Shown here one piece after another: positions 49,401-57,204 of a stretch of DNA of 64,000 nt. Each line of letters starts with the position of its first letter. The first letter of the stretch is position 1. The notes under the pieces are model-generated. The model was not told the DNA's origin. It did not search any database and saw only the letters and a list, made by a program, of their open reading frames with translations. A program made the position numbers and the translations under genes. Source of the stretch: Azolla caroliniana (lineage: Eukaryota; Polypodiophyta); NCBI GenBank assembly GCA_043228905.1, contig JBHGNT010000003.1:24800001-24864000 (forward strand), given 5' to 3'.

Positions 49401-50306
49401 AGAAAAATGTCAAGCAAAATGTCAAGCAAAATGTTTTAAAGCCTAGCTTAAAGTTTAAAATACATTAATTATATAGTTCACATCAACTATATTCAAAGGT
49501 AATTTTAAATGTGAAGTAAATAGAGCATCAACCCTAAACTCTTTTCAATGTCATCATGTATCTTTATTATATTTACTGGAGTAGCATAATGTAGTTTACT
49601 GATTTAATTTCTTAAGTTGATGGGAGGTTTTACTAATTTCCTTGGCCCACGACATTACATGTGTAGACAGATATTTTCATCTAGTTATATTCATTTAGGT
49701 TTGGTCCCCAATAGTGTCCAGCATTTTGCTATGTAACCTTGTTTTCAGTTTCATAGACCATTTTGGCCTCTTAAGATATGTTAATGATGTTAATGTGAAA
49801 GCATGTCATGTGGGTGTTTCTGTAAATGTCCCGTTTATGGATATAAACTGTTGTACATCATGTATGTCTTTTTTGTATCATTTTATGTTTGCTTTTGTGT
49901 AGTGCGTGGCTTTTGTTCTGTACATGATACGCATTTTTAGTGATATTTTTGTATTCTTGCTGCACAGACATGGCTGTTACAGGAGGAGAATAAAGTTGTG
50001 GAGCTTGTTGATCCAAGACTAGGAGACAAATTCCAAGAACGAGAGGTACAGAATGTGGTCTGTATAGCGCTTCTATGTACACAAGCAGTAGCAGCAGCAA
50101 GGCCAAAGATGTCTGAAGCTCTGGAGATGCTTACAGGAGCAAAAGAAGTTTCGTTTTCTATCACTAAACCTAACTTCTTATCTGATTTGAGGCGTCTTAA
50201 GCAAGAAAACCCACTTCTAGGTATCTCAACTGAAGATTCCAGGAGTGACCATAAACCTCTATTTAGTAATGCAAACCATACAGTCTCACTTGTTGAACCT
50301 CGATAA
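19481..50306 (+). CDS. LRR-malectin receptor-like Ser/Thr kinase (LRR-VIII type), 23 exons
   Basis: A single-pass plasma-membrane receptor kinase. Exons: 19481-19613, 34121-34262, 34384-34455, 34528-34599, 34684-34755, 36391-36462, 36554-36625, 36715-36786, 39020-39091, 40674-40745, 40832-40903, 40983-41054, 42632-42700, 43603-43668, 43884-43928, 44843-45278, 46176-46371, 46485-46628, 46738-46856, 48114-48324, 48415-48643, 49233-49371, 49968-50306. The phases join throughout: 2988 nt, about 995 aa. Order: signal peptide (core [14 protein letters not shown]), then [17 protein letters not shown] and a Cys cap, about 12 LRRs, malectin domain from [11 protein letters not shown] near residues 617-638, kinase. 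Kinase marks: [13 protein letters not shown] (Lys about 702), HRDIKASN (Asp about 797), DFG (about 815), [14 protein letters not shown]. It is an RD kinase and looks active. Exon 1 is assigned because its GTAC donor leaves phase 1 and gives a family-typical GEVDSL junction; the 14.5-kb intron makes this the least certain join. The malectin acceptor is also uncertain. Confidence 0.82.
19996..20075 (-). mobile_element. Relic 3' end of hairpin-tailed LINE
   Basis: AAAGAAAGAAAAATATATAC followed by TTTTAAGAGGTCCAAATGGCC and TGTGAGAC is a diverged complement of the family's 3' terminus. It lies just inside receptor-kinase intron 1. Confidence 0.6.
20379..23330 (-). CDS. Copia gag-pol polyprotein, truncated in reverse transcriptase (983 aa)
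   Basis: Starts at [10 protein letters not shown], the position used by the plus copy. In order it holds gag, the zinc knuckle [14 protein letters not shown], the protease motif [16 protein letters not shown]-pre-integrase [11 protein letters not shown], integrase ([25 protein letters not shown]) and RT with the canonical YVDD. A segment of about 285 bp between protease and pre-integrase is absent compared with the plus copy, and reading frame is kept. The frame closes at 20379 because one C is missing in the AAAGCTTC string (AAAGCCTTC in the plus copy). The protein would therefore lack the RT end and RNase H and could not support transposition alone. Confidence 0.88.
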   Translation of the reverse strand: MTSSSDISHLMHIKKLEGVHNFAVWKKQCYNILLQKKHAKPIKVKGVKPIDMDEDDWQELNELARSTIELSISDALLFNIKGLDSAYSIWIRLEELYAQKKASSKVYWLKKLMDLRMTKATPMSTHLSEFNSIFSQLVALKFIIDDEFKATFLLCTLPESWDTFRTTMSNSNAMLLYADVESSLLMEEMSRQNNASNKSSSALHMRGRSQQRGKSNSYGRSKSRGKDVECHQCGKKGHFKRDCFKWKKEKGKGKKIDDFIAEKRDIQPRKGNTKIEEVNVVTHDSDSGNDVLFVSSCHREHALLADTDGDMDTWILDSGASFHVTPHHEWFSDYTGGRHGVSLWHGRSGHMSEIGMKVLSCLGYLPCLRYADFEQCIHCIYGKHVQTSHKKSLSLKSSPLELVHSYVCQMPGLSLGGKKYLVTFVDDATRKVWVYPIRSKDEVVDKFRTFLALVENQIDKTLKCLRSDNGGEYVSKAFQAFCDSKGIKRELTTPYNPPQNGVAEHMNRTIQDKVRTMLSHAVIPYGFWAEAIMTAVHLINRSPNRSLGGRIPQEAWLGKPPSYAHLRVFGCEAFVHIRKEQRNKLEPKSCKCIFLGYGDEGEMGYRLWDPEKRKIVCSNDVIFRENLMHKQPEKTEEVRRVVFQEEIPFRQENVPAVQQQTPAVKLPANAENEVGNDQPAFANNDEPPNVQEQLEQQAVNADLQAEMPGLQIENDDLQAQQLPNNEHWVRRSSRVTRQPDRFVPDANNVADYVMVTDCGEPTCFKEAMDRQDNKKWYKAMLLEMESLEKNDTWDLVQLPKGQKTVPCKWVYKMKVIFYSSPKYKARLVAKGYKQEYGVDFDEIFSPVVKMTTLRIILGLVTAEDMELIQMDVKTAFLHGDLHEDIYMQQPEGFVAKGKEKMVCKLKRSLYGLKQAPREWYHKFDASMQSQGFRRSQVDYCLYTKKAGDGSLIILVLYVDDILIAGKDIHALDSLKQSFMAALL
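23283..23548. repeat. 133-bp tandem duplication at the Copia leader/gag start
   Basis: AAGCTTCTTGATGTGCATAA starts at 23283 and again at 23416. Both copies run through the gag ATG context and the CTCTGCAGAAAACG leader with only a few differences. The outer copy duplicates the gag start but has no gag body. Confidence 0.85.
23500..23700 (-). repeat. Telomere-motif-like leader repeats of the Copia element
   Basis: A series of imperfect 20-30 bp units of the form CTCTGCAGAAAACCCTAAA. Read on the element's strand they are TTTAGGGTTTTCTGCAGAG units. They lie between primer-binding site and gag. The plus copy carries fewer units at 26576-26700. Confidence 0.85.
23715..23776 (-). repeat. Copia LTR fragment (3' end of 5' LTR)
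   Basis: The complement matches the last about 60 bp of the plus copy's LTR, including ACCTAAACCCTAATCCTC and the terminal CA. It is interrupted by GAAA repeats of the adjoining LINE. Confidence 0.85.
23777..26064 (-). mobile_element. LINE (non-LTR retrotransposon), 5'-truncated, longest copy of the hairpin-tailed family
   Basis: On the minus strand the RT (25408-26064) has [29 protein letters not shown] and [11 protein letters not shown]-terminal region follows at 24787-25380 and 24026-24811, with a Cys/His cluster CQLC...EEHYVCHC. Then comes a 3' UTR of about 250 bp with the GGCC hairpin, ending in a TTTC-type tail. The ORF is broken by an in-frame TAG at 25408-25410 and by a 1-bp loss near 24830, judged against the 52.6-kb copy. 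RT starts abruptly at 26064, so the upstream half including any endonuclease is missing. It cannot move by itself. Confidence 0.88.
26065..26352. other. Unassigned DNA between LINE and Copia with an imperfect palindrome
   Basis: GTGGTCAAAG (26179-26188) and GTCCTCAAG (26197-26205) recur in inverse orientation as CTTGAGGAC (26252-26260) and CTTTGACCAC (26288-26297). The arrangement is like a degraded foldback element. No coding sense. Confidence 0.55.
26353..26560 (+). repeat. Copia 5' LTR
   Basis: 208 bp, TG...CA termini. Shares the internal block ACTTTTGAGTTGTATATACA and a CT-rich 3' part with the other LTR. Confidence 0.95.
26564..26575 (+). promoter_or_regulatory. Primer-binding site (initiator Met-tRNA type)
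   Basis: TGGTATCAGAGC, three bases after the LTR, is the usual plant Copia site complementary to the 3' end of initiator methionine tRNA. Confidence 0.9.
26745..27533 (+). CDS. Copia gag with CCHC zinc knuckle, ended by premature stop
   Basis: Starts at ATG 26745 ([19 protein letters not shown]), by comparison with the minus copy; an upstream ATG at 26712 lies in leader sequence. The gag body contains [19 protein letters not shown] and a [14 protein letters not shown] knuckle. It ends at TAG 27531-27533 in IEE-stop, where the minus copy reads AEKRDIQP. The frame is therefore cut off from protease and integrase, whereas the minus copy remains one gag-pol frame. Confidence 0.88.
   Translation: MTSSSESSHLMHIKKLEGVHNFAVWKKQCYNIVLQKKHAKPIKVKGVKPIDMDEDDWQELNELACSTIELSISDALLFNIKGLDSAYSIWIRLEELYAQKKASSKVYWLKKLMDLRMTKATPMSTHLSEFNSIFSQLVALKFIIDDEFKATFLLCTLPESWDTFRTTMSNSNAMLLYADVESSLLMEEMSRQNNASNKSSSALHMRGRSQQRGKSNSYGRSKSRGKDVECHHCGKKGHFKRDCFKWKKEKGKGKKIDDFIEE
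27423..28229 (+). repeat. 269-bp tandem triplication of zinc-knuckle/pre-protease segment
   Basis: GATGTAGAATGCCATCACTG starts at 27423, 27692 and 27961, an exact 269-bp period. Each unit holds the zinc knuckle, the TAG-bearing linker and the region up to the start of protease. The copies differ at a few sites only (for example AAACATGATT versus AAACGTGATT). As 269 is not divisible by three, each junction shifts frame. Confidence 0.95.
28114..28551 (+). pseudogene. Copia protease segment, separated from gag and pol
   Basis: The frame contains the aspartic-protease site [13 protein letters not shown] and runs through [20 protein letters not shown] to TGA at 28549-28551. It starts in the last copy of the 269-bp triplication and ends before the pre-integrase region because of a frameshift. 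It corresponds to the middle of the polyprotein and has no start codon of its own. Confidence 0.85.
28527..28960 (+). repeat. 218-bp tandem duplication of GAG-pre-integrase segment
   Basis: TATCCTCTCCATGTATCTAG starts at 28527 and 28745 (period 218). Both copies encode [20 protein letters not shown] and GKHVQT. The first copy is followed by a junction GACAAAGATGTACAAACTTTG, the second by normal downstream integrase sequence. Confidence 0.92.
28742..31609 (+). CDS. Copia pol: pre-integrase, integrase, reverse transcriptase, RNase H (955 aa open frame)
   Basis: Open to TAG 31607-31609. The first ATG at 28742 is incidental; the real protein would be an internal part of a polyprotein. Integrase shows [20 protein letters not shown] and NGVAERMN (D, D, E). 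RT shows [19 protein letters not shown] and [11 protein letters not shown]. The catalytic box reads YFDD where the minus copy and the family have YVDD. RNase H shows [28 protein letters not shown] and the [12 protein letters not shown] tail. Apart from YFDD there is no visible lesion here, but without gag and protease in frame the element is not autonomous. Confidence 0.93.
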   Translation: MYPLHVSSVSDHVVAITEQPSVSLWHGRLGHMSETGMKVLSRLGYLPCLRYADFEHYDHCIYGKHVQTSHKKSLSLKSSPHELVHSDVCQMPGLSLGGKKYLVTFVDDATRKVWVYPIRSKDEVVDKFRTFLALVENQIDKTLKCLRSDNGGEYVSKAFQAFCDSKGIKRELTAPYNPPQNGVAERMNRTIQDKVRTMLSHAVLPHGFWAEAVMTAVHLINRSPNRSLREGIPQEAWLGKPPSYAHLRVFGCEAFVHIRKEQRNKLEPKSCKCIFLGYGDEGEMGYRLWDPEKRKIVCSNDVIFRENRMHKQPEKTEEVRRVVFQEEIPFRQENVPAVQQQTPAVKLPANAENEVGNDQPVFANNDEPPNVQEQLEQQAVNADLQAEMPGLQIENDDLQAQQLPNNEHWVRRLSRVTRQPDRFVPDANNVADYVMVTDCGEPTCFKEAMDRQDNKKWYKAMLLEMESLEKNNTWDLVQLPKGQKTLPCKWVYKMKVILDSSPKYKARLVAKGYKKEYGVDFDEIFSPVVKMTTLRIILGLVTAEDMELIQMDVKAAFLHGDLHEDIYMQQPKGFVTKGKEKMVCKLKRSLYGLKQAPREWYHKFDAFMQSQGFRRSQVDHCLYTKKVGDGSLIILVLYFDDMLIAGKDVHALNSMKQSLHGSFDMKVLGDANHILGMRILRNRSKGVLFLSQQEYISKVLQRFNMEGGKTIGVPLPPYLKLSAEDNPTSDDEKAEMAKVPYASAVGSLIYTMVATRPDIAFAVGVVSRYMANPGKKHWEVVKGIMRYLKGTKDLCICFGKQKASVVGFTDADYAGHADCRKSTSGYVFTFTGGAVSWISRLQKCVALSTTEAEYVAATEACKEALWLSYLVRDLGITELPILHCDSQSAIMLARNPVFHAKTKHIEVKYHFIRDVHDSKNIELVKVHTNNNPADLLTKGLPAERFAHCRQMMGVG
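31700..31710 (+). promoter_or_regulatory. Polypurine tract of the Copia element
   Basis: AGGTGGGAGGT, directly before the 3' LTR, in the place where plus-strand DNA priming occurs. Confidence 0.8.
31711..31918 (+). repeat. Copia 3' LTR
   Basis: 208 bp, same ends as the 5' LTR, with about 10 substitutions and no length change. Followed by the TTTCA target-site copy. Confidence 0.95.
31924..32979. other. Intron 1 DNA of the receptor kinase, no gene recognised
   Basis: Short unrelated ORFs only. A PPR relic begins near the right end. Confidence 0.5.
32980..33260 (+). pseudogene. Second PPR-protein gene fragment
   Basis: The frame GTGTCTTACAACGCAATGAT reads [16 protein letters not shown], a typical PPR start. 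After a frame break it is followed by [20 protein letters not shown] and then [20 protein letters not shown], the C-terminal part typical of plant PPR proteins (family: LSACSH-G...G..., Y-LMSNIYA). Frame shifts and missing segments show it is dead. It lies in receptor-kinase intron 1. Confidence 0.65.
33843..33948. repeat. Perfect 47-bp inverted repeat with 12-nt loop
   Basis: The left arm 33843-33889 starts CTGTTACGGGCATGACC and is exactly the complement of the right arm 33902-33948; the loop is GTATAGAATACT. Just outside, GGGGTG on the left and CACCCC on the right extend the symmetry across an 11-nt insertion on the left side. It lies 172 bp before receptor-kinase exon 2 and would be transcribed in intron 1. 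It could be a foldback transposon or a small-RNA hairpin precursor; no protein sense. Confidence 0.95.
35775..36010. mobile_element. Decayed LINE fragments in a receptor-kinase intron
   Basis: CTTAAAAGACGTTAATATATC at 35779-35803 matches the hairpin LINE's 3' end in plus orientation. 35870-36010 holds blocks such as TTAAAGGGACAATGGTTTC and CCTGCTGATGACAAG that follow the order of the LINE's Cys/His region on the minus strand. This part is much diverged. Confidence 0.45.
38108..38908 (-). mobile_element. 5'-truncated LINE copy in the intron before exon 39020
   Basis: Starts with the GAAAGAAAGAAAGATATATTAA tail complement and GGCCAAAATGGCC, continues through the 3' UTR and the C-terminal Cys/His region (compare 23777-24560), and stops at about 38908. 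Frame-breaking differences are present. It is antisense to the kinase gene and ends 111 bp before an LRR exon. Confidence 0.88.
40075..40170. repeat. Near-perfect hairpin with 14-nt loop in a receptor-kinase intron
   Basis: 40089-40115 and 40130-40156 pair at 26 of 27 positions (TTTCTTTGGTA / TACCAAAGAAA and GTCTATCACTT / AAGTGATAGAC). With a small bulge the pairing continues outward through ATACATAT / ATATGTGTAT. The shape is like a young MITE or a microRNA-type foldback. Confidence 0.85.
43109..43600. repeat. About 160-bp tandem repeat, three copies, next to a splice acceptor
   Basis: CTTGCAATCTAG / CTTGCAATTTAG starts units at 43109, 43271 and 43431 (periods 162 and 160). All include GATGGCAAAACA-type blocks, TATGTTTTATGGG and TTTTACAATTATTTCTTG. 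The last unit runs into the acceptor TCTTTTCAG of the exon at 43603. Confidence 0.88.
44213..44285 (-). mobile_element. Relic LINE 3' end in a receptor-kinase intron
   Basis: GAAGGAAAGATATGTTGATGTC followed by TCAAATGGTGAGGATGACATTGAGAC and AGAGATTAC keeps the order of the family's 3' end with a decayed hairpin. Confidence 0.55.
45950..45990 (+). mobile_element. Relic LINE 3' end in the malectin intron
   Basis: GAGAGATGTCAATATATCTTTC followed by T-rich tail, plus orientation, sense to the kinase gene. Confidence 0.5.
48000..48056 (+). mobile_element. Relic LINE 3' end just before kinase exon 48114
   Basis: TAGGCCATTTTGGGCTCTCAAA then GACATTAATATATCTTTCC: hairpin with one arm base changed, then the terminal block. 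It ends 58 bp before the exon. Confidence 0.7.
49745..49792 (+). mobile_element. Relic LINE 3' end in the last kinase intron
   Basis: CATAGACCATTTTGGCCTC then TTAAGATATGTTAATG matches the family's 3' end, sense to the gene. Confidence 0.6.
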
Positions 50307-51064
50307 ATATAACCTATCATTCTCATACATATATTATACTCTGTACTATAGTGTATTCTTATACTAAAATTTGATTGGAGATTAAATAATGAGACAATTT
50401 CTCTCTATGGATGCTGAAGCCTTATCTGCATTAATATTAATGAATCTTCAGATAACTCCTAATTTGTAGTCATGTGAGTTTACTTGTGATGATTTAATTT
50501 GATTCAAATTGAGTTTCCAAGAATTGTGATAGTAGCATAGACAATTACGTAAGAAGGGTGTATCTGTATAATGTAATAGACCACAATGAAAATATTTGTA
50601 GAACCTTTCAATTCAGATATCAGTAAAAAACCATTCAATTAATAAACTATTAAGGTAAAAATAAAGTTAACTAAAAACCTTTAAACCAAACCTATAAACC
50701 CAAGTTTTAGAACCGAACTGTTTATAAAAAATCCAAACCGAACTGTTTATAAAAAATGGCTTAACAGTTCTCTTAACATTTCGGTTCGGTTTGACCCGAA
50801 ACCGTGCCAATTGCTAATCATATTATATTTAACAGAAAAAAATTGGATGATCTCTTCTCATCTTGAGCAATTACACCATTAATACTTCCATTAAAAGGAA
50901 ATTTACTTATTATATCATGTAATATACATTGACCAATGATCAGAATCTTGACAAATGCTCAAGCCATATTGACGAAGTTTAGTACTAAGGTGAGGAACAA
51001 TTGCACAACAGATAAATATTATTTCATCACTAAAGAGATGAGCCAAACTACCTTAATTTGCGCG
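50307..51064. other. Convergent intergenic spacer with a short duplicated motif
   Basis: 758 bp separate the kinase stop (50306) from the CFAP44-like stop (51065). Both 3' UTRs must lie here. At about 50707-50760 the string CCGAACTGTTTATAAAAAAT occurs twice with a 26-bp period, and TTTCGGTTCGGTTTGA lies downstream in inverse sense. No gene. Confidence 0.6.
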
Positions 51065-54000
51065 TCATGGAAACAACTTGCGTCTTTCCTTTTTTATTGC
51101 TTTTAGATCTTGTTTCAGCTTCTTAATATTTTGTTCTTTCTTCTCAACGACCTATTGATTCTCATTTAAATTAGGAACAATAATAATTTGCCAAACAAAA
51201 AGCTACATGAAATTTGTTGTGTTTGGTAGAATTACCTTGCAGAGGCAACTATATTCTACCTCACTCTTCCCCTTTTCAAGAACTATGTCCTCATAGGGAG
51301 TGCCAGCCTTTTGTTTCATTGACTGCAAAAATCACAACACGCATTATTTTTTCAGCCTTTTTTGGGCTAAACAATTTTTTTTTTATTAAAGGTTGGGAGT
51401 TCATTTCTCAGAAAGATAATGGTATTATGCATTCGCCTTAATAAGGGCCTTCAACAAGAGATTATCGTGCATTTTCCTCAAAGCCATAAGTTCCTTGAAA
51501 TTCTAGCTCCTTACTCATCATTCTTGCTCATAGAATCAATCCATTACAAAAATACCCATTGTTTTGCAGGAAAAAGACCAATCAAATTTAAAATCGTAGC
51601 AAAAGATTGTGCGGAATTCTTACAAAAACACTACTTTCTCATATTTTCAAATTATTTATTGGGAATATGATAAATGGGATTTATTACAATATCAAGTGAA
51701 TACCTGGTTGAGTCGAGTCAAATTCTCTTGAATATCAGCTGTCACATTCAAGCACGCTGTGTGCTCCTTCATGGCTCCTAAATGCAAGGTAGTCCAGAAA
51801 TTATCAAATAATTTGACAAATCAGCAGAGTATTTCATTACTTGAGGCTTTTAAGGTTCTTTTCATGAACCCCTTTACTATCATAGAGACCCACCAAAGAT
51901 CTTCAATATGGGTGATAATTTTTTTTTCTAGAAGTTAATTTATGATCTTTAGGACAGATTTCTGGCAATCCGTTGCTCAATGTTTTAGATGCTAAAACAG
52001 TGCATGATGCTGTTAAAACAGTCGGATAGCTTACTTGCAATCTCATCAATTGATTCATCAATCATTTTATTCCATTTAGTAAGCTCAACTGCATTTTGCA
52101 CTTCTTGCGCCTTCAACTGCATCCTCAATTCTTCATTATCTTTCTTTAAGCTCATGGTATCAACCACATCAAGGTTTATCACCTTCAAACAAGAAAGGGA
52201 AAACAAGGATATCAAGGTTTAATGACCAGATAGCCTAATTTCAAACTTGATTTTCACCCTTGCATCATATAATAGTCTTTGGTGGTAAGACTGCAGACGA
52301 TAATGTTGAAACACAATAAGCCTTGATAAAGCTAATTATTGTAAATTTAACTAGAGGTTTAATCAAGAAATTAACAGGATAATTTTTTAGGCATCACCAC
52401 GTACACCAGTCCATAGGCTGTAATGTTTTTAAGGATATGATCATATAATGGGCATAACTATTGAGTTGTGATTGCCATAAAACTGTTCAGACTACTTTAG
52501 AGCATGCACACTATCAGACAGAACATTGTTTGGATTACATGGAGGAATACACATGATTTGGTCAATCATAGTACCCTCTTATCCTCTCACTGCTGGAGAT
52601 TTGAGGCAGGAAAAGTACTCTTTGCCTACTTCCTCAAAGAAAGAAAGATATATTAACGTCTTTTAAGAGGCCAAAATGGCCTATAAGACCAAACAAGAGA
52701 TTACATCTCAAGTGTTTTCTCGTCTTTGAGAACAACAAATCAAAAAAAGAAGTAATACTATGTAAATATAAAAGTATATAAGATAAAAAGAGATGAGGGA
52801 ATCTGGTTTTGTCAGCAAATGTCAGATTCTCAAGTTAGATATATTGTATCTTTTGAATTCGAAAGATCTCTAGCATAGGTCGGTCCAGAATGGAAAGGTC
52901 TCCGAAGCGAGGGAAGCACCTGCGATGGCGGGAGATAATGGCTTTTATTTGTTGATAACAAGGGTGTCGAGGTCGTGGTCCATGGGGTTGGGGCCTACAT
53001 GCACGGCAAATTGCTATTGCCTGATCAATTGTAACTCCTTTGTTATGTCCTGGTCGGGAGCCCATTTGTGTATCCCGTGATTGACTTGTAGCATTAGTAG
53101 GAGTGATGGGGCTAAAGAAAGTTGTGATTGTTCTTTGTGGATGAGCTTGTGTGGCTGTATTTTTCAACAACTTTTCCCGATGTCTCTTGAGCTCGAGCAA
53201 GAAAAGTCCTAGGCATCTTTGGTCCTCATATTCCATTACCTTGCGTAGTGGGCCAAAGCCTTGTTTAAAGAGGCAATGGTATCTCCCTCTGATTTCATAA
53301 AAGACACTACAATGACAAACATAGTGTTCTTCAGATTCCACTCCTTGATGACACAATTGGCAAATTCTCTCTTCTAGAGGTAGTCGTGTATATCTGCCCA
53401 CCTCAATCTGTAGTTGATGTGATGAGGTTCGCAACTGCCCTATCACACTACGCAGCACCTAGGATAGATGTATGGCCATATAAGGTGGCTTGATGAGGAA
53501 TCCATTCTCTGATATGTGTAAGAAATGTGTCTTATAGTGAGCCATCTTCGTACCAAGTGGTATTTTGGGGTTGATCCATGTTATCTTGTTTTCCAAGTTA
53601 ATAATATCAATTCGGATCACTCTATTCTTTTCCACTTTGTTCATATTTAGATGAGGACAGTCCAAGCTATATTGGAACAGGGGTAGTGCATTTATACTCA
53701 TGCCATGTGACTCGAACCATTGCTGCATTTCAGCATACCAACAATGAATGTCTCCATTTTCAGCTGTTGGATAATTGTCACTGATCGGAACAATGCCTCA
53801 GTGATTATAGGTGCTGCTCCTATCTCTGCCTGGATTATATCGTGGGGCACCGATGCTTAGAAATATCAGAAAGAGATATGCACAATCTGTAGCATTTAGA
53901 AACCCATATTACAATAGAACTTAAGTGGAAGAGAATACCTGACCGAACTTGAGCATTTGAACATCTATAACACGCTGGTTCAATTCCTCAATCTTGCTCT

Positions 54001-57000
54001 CCCTAGATTTCCTCTCTTTTACTAAAGCAGTGTGTTCTTTTTTCAGATCTTTCTGAAGTCTTTTGAGTGCACAAGTTTCTGATCCATGCTCTTTAATTGT
54101 GTCTTTTAGTTCATCAATAATAGTGTTGCTAAACACAAGTGCTCCAGAAAAGTCTTCTGGTAGCATCCCATCAATCAGATATTCTATCTGCAAAATTTTA
54201 AAAAAATGCAGAGGAATTATTCAAATGTCATGCATTTTTAGTTTTACATGGAGAACATCTGTAACACAAAGGGAAGGTCACCTGGTGCATGTAAAGTGTT
54301 AAAACAGTTTCAATTTCATTCAAACCATTTTGTTTTTCCTTCTGAAACTCTTTCATCTCTTTCTCAATAGTTCGTAATGCCATTTCCATAGCTTTTCGTT
54401 TCTTTACTATACCTTCTTTCTCTCTCTGAAGGGCTGCGTGAAGTAATGACAGTGGATTCAACTGATGAGAGTTGGCTTATTTGTTCTAGGTTCAGTATTA
54501 GTGACATTGTGTTGCATCCATAAAAAGAAATATAAGCAGCGTTAAAAATAAAGAAACATATAAATAGTGATAAAGTAGACAGACCATCATGTTGCTTGCT
54601 GCTTTCTTGCAGAAGTAAATCTTCAATCATTCTTCGTTCTCGTAATTTGCATACATTTTGATAAAGGTCCTGTTCACAACCTGCTGGGCACGTCTCTACT
54701 ACCTGTATAGTCACAAACATAAGTCACCTTTTCTTCATAGTAAAGAAAGAACGAAAGAAAGATATATTAACGTCTTTTAAGAGGCCAAAATGGCCTATAA
54801 GACCAAATAAGAGATTACATCTTAAGTGTTGTCTCGTCTCTGAGAACAAATCAAAATAAAATAAATATTACACAGTAAATATAAAAGTAAATAGCATGAA
54901 AAGAAAAGAAAAGAGGGAATCTGGTTTTTGGCACATGTGACATCCTCAAGTTAGGTATATTGTAGCTTTTGTCTTTGAAAGATCTCTAGCATAGGTAAAG
55001 AAAGCAAAATAAAAAATGCAAATTTAATCACCTCATCTTCATCAAAATCATCATCAGAGCCTTTGGAATTGTCTTCATCCATATCTTCAATGAGATCGTC
55101 ATTTTCTTCATCCTCTGAGTTGCTGGTAAGTTTTATTTTCTTCAGATAAATCTTCATTAAGGCCTCTCTTGCTGGATGGTTCTCTCCAAGCAAACCCTCA
55201 AATTCTTGCAAAAGCTTTACAAAAAAGAAGAAGGAATTTTATGCGTGCTCCCTTACTCATGCAAAATCCCTAGAAAACTCTATTCACAAATCCCAGAAAA
55301 GACAGTATTTGTTCCCTTAAAGTTCACCTATCCTAAACAATATTTGTTAGGTGATTCAAGAGAAAAACAATCCAGGAAGGTAGGAAAGATTTAGAACTCT
55401 AGAGCATGATTTACAGAGAAGGCTTTAATTTATAATTCGTTTTGCATAAATAGCATGATTATTACCTGTTTCTTTTTTTCATTTAGAGCATTTAGTTCCT
55501 TTTTCTTAACGTCAAGCAATTTGTCTTGGCGCTCAACTTTTTCCTGTAACACCATATCAATAGTAATAACTGAAGTGTGAGAAAGATGTCTATGTTCCAG
55601 AATAAAAAGATTCATCTATCATAATTATGACAATACTAAAAGAATAAAAAGAAGAAACGGAATCAATGTAAATACTTCTTACAGAAATATCTGTTATTTC
55701 CTTCATTTTTGCTGCTTGACGGGTCTCCAACACCTCTTCCTTTGGCTGTATGCTTTTCAGCAGCTTCAACTCCTGGAAATACCATAAAAATTGAAAGATC
55801 GAACTAACCATTAAGTTTCAAGTGAAAATGAAACATTTTTTGTGGTTGTTACATGATGCTATTAGAGTAATAATCAGGTTTGTGCCAGATTATTGAGCCT
55901 GAAATTGCTGCTTTCTGAAAATATTCAGCATGGGGTGATCCAATATGGAAAGGTCAATGAAACAAGGAGGGCTTCACCAATGCCATTTGTAATGATTGCA
56001 GATTATTTTCCTATCAGAAGTCACGACAAAGAGAAATATCTTTGGTGGTTGTATATCCACCCTGTCTGCAATGTTTGCTTGTAAAAAAATGTTTCAGTTC
56101 ACTGCCTAGATGAACTAATGAGAGCTGACTTTACCAAAAAAGCTGTGCCTATGAAGAAGCAAAATATTGGGATTCATTCCACCTCTTCATAGAGAGAGGT
56201 ATCAGAGAACCCCGGCCCCGATCAAGGAACCACACCTATGGCATTCTTAAGCTGAAAACTTGTAGTTACCAGCATGATTGTGCCTCTCCATATGTCAGTA
56301 TAGTTTCTCCAACCAAGAAATCATCAGAATATCATGCTAGGCCACACATTTACCAAACTTTATAAAGTGGTGCCTTAAGCAAAACCAACACTTTCACCGA
56401 GCTCAAAAGTATAAGAGCCCCCAGGACAAACAGGATTTAGGAGAGCCTTCTCAACCACTGACCACATCGTGGCTTTACGCAGGTTGGTGGACCATTAAGT
56501 TTTAGGTTGGTCGCACAAAAGATTTCCATAAGCCTTTGATATGTACAATGGGAACTTCTACAAAAAGTCCATGCGCTAAAAACCTCCTCTTATATGAAGT
56601 GGGAAATATATGCACTGTATGATCAAGTAAGGTATCGATGGAGTTGTACTTTCTGTCCTCAAAAAAATCTCTAGGACCATCTCCAGCGTAGGTTGTACTT
56701 TCCCAGAATAGAGAGGCTCTGAAGCGAGGGAAGCACTTGCAATGGTGGGAGATTATGTCCATTATTTATTGATGACAAGTGTGGTGAGGTCATGTCCAAA
56801 TCTATCATAACCCCTTTTGTCCTAGTTGGGATCCCATTTGTGTAGCATGAGTAGGAGTGATGTGGCTAAAGAAAGTTTTGGTTTTTCTTTGTTGATGCAC
56901 TTGTGTGACTATGTTCTAGCAAGAAATGCCCCATGCACCACTAATTCTCATATTCCATTACCTCGTGTAGTGGGCCAACGCCTTGTTTAAAGAGGCAATA

Positions 57001-57161
57001 GTATCTCAACCGTATTTCCTAAAAACAGCAGTACAATGACAAACATAGTGTTCTTCGAATTCCTCTCCTTGATGACACAATAGGCAAATTCTTCCATATC
57101 TGCCTACCTCAGTAACCCATACAAAGAAATGTTGAAACCAAAAACAATTGTTTTGCGTGAA

Positions 57162-57204
<43 letters not shown>

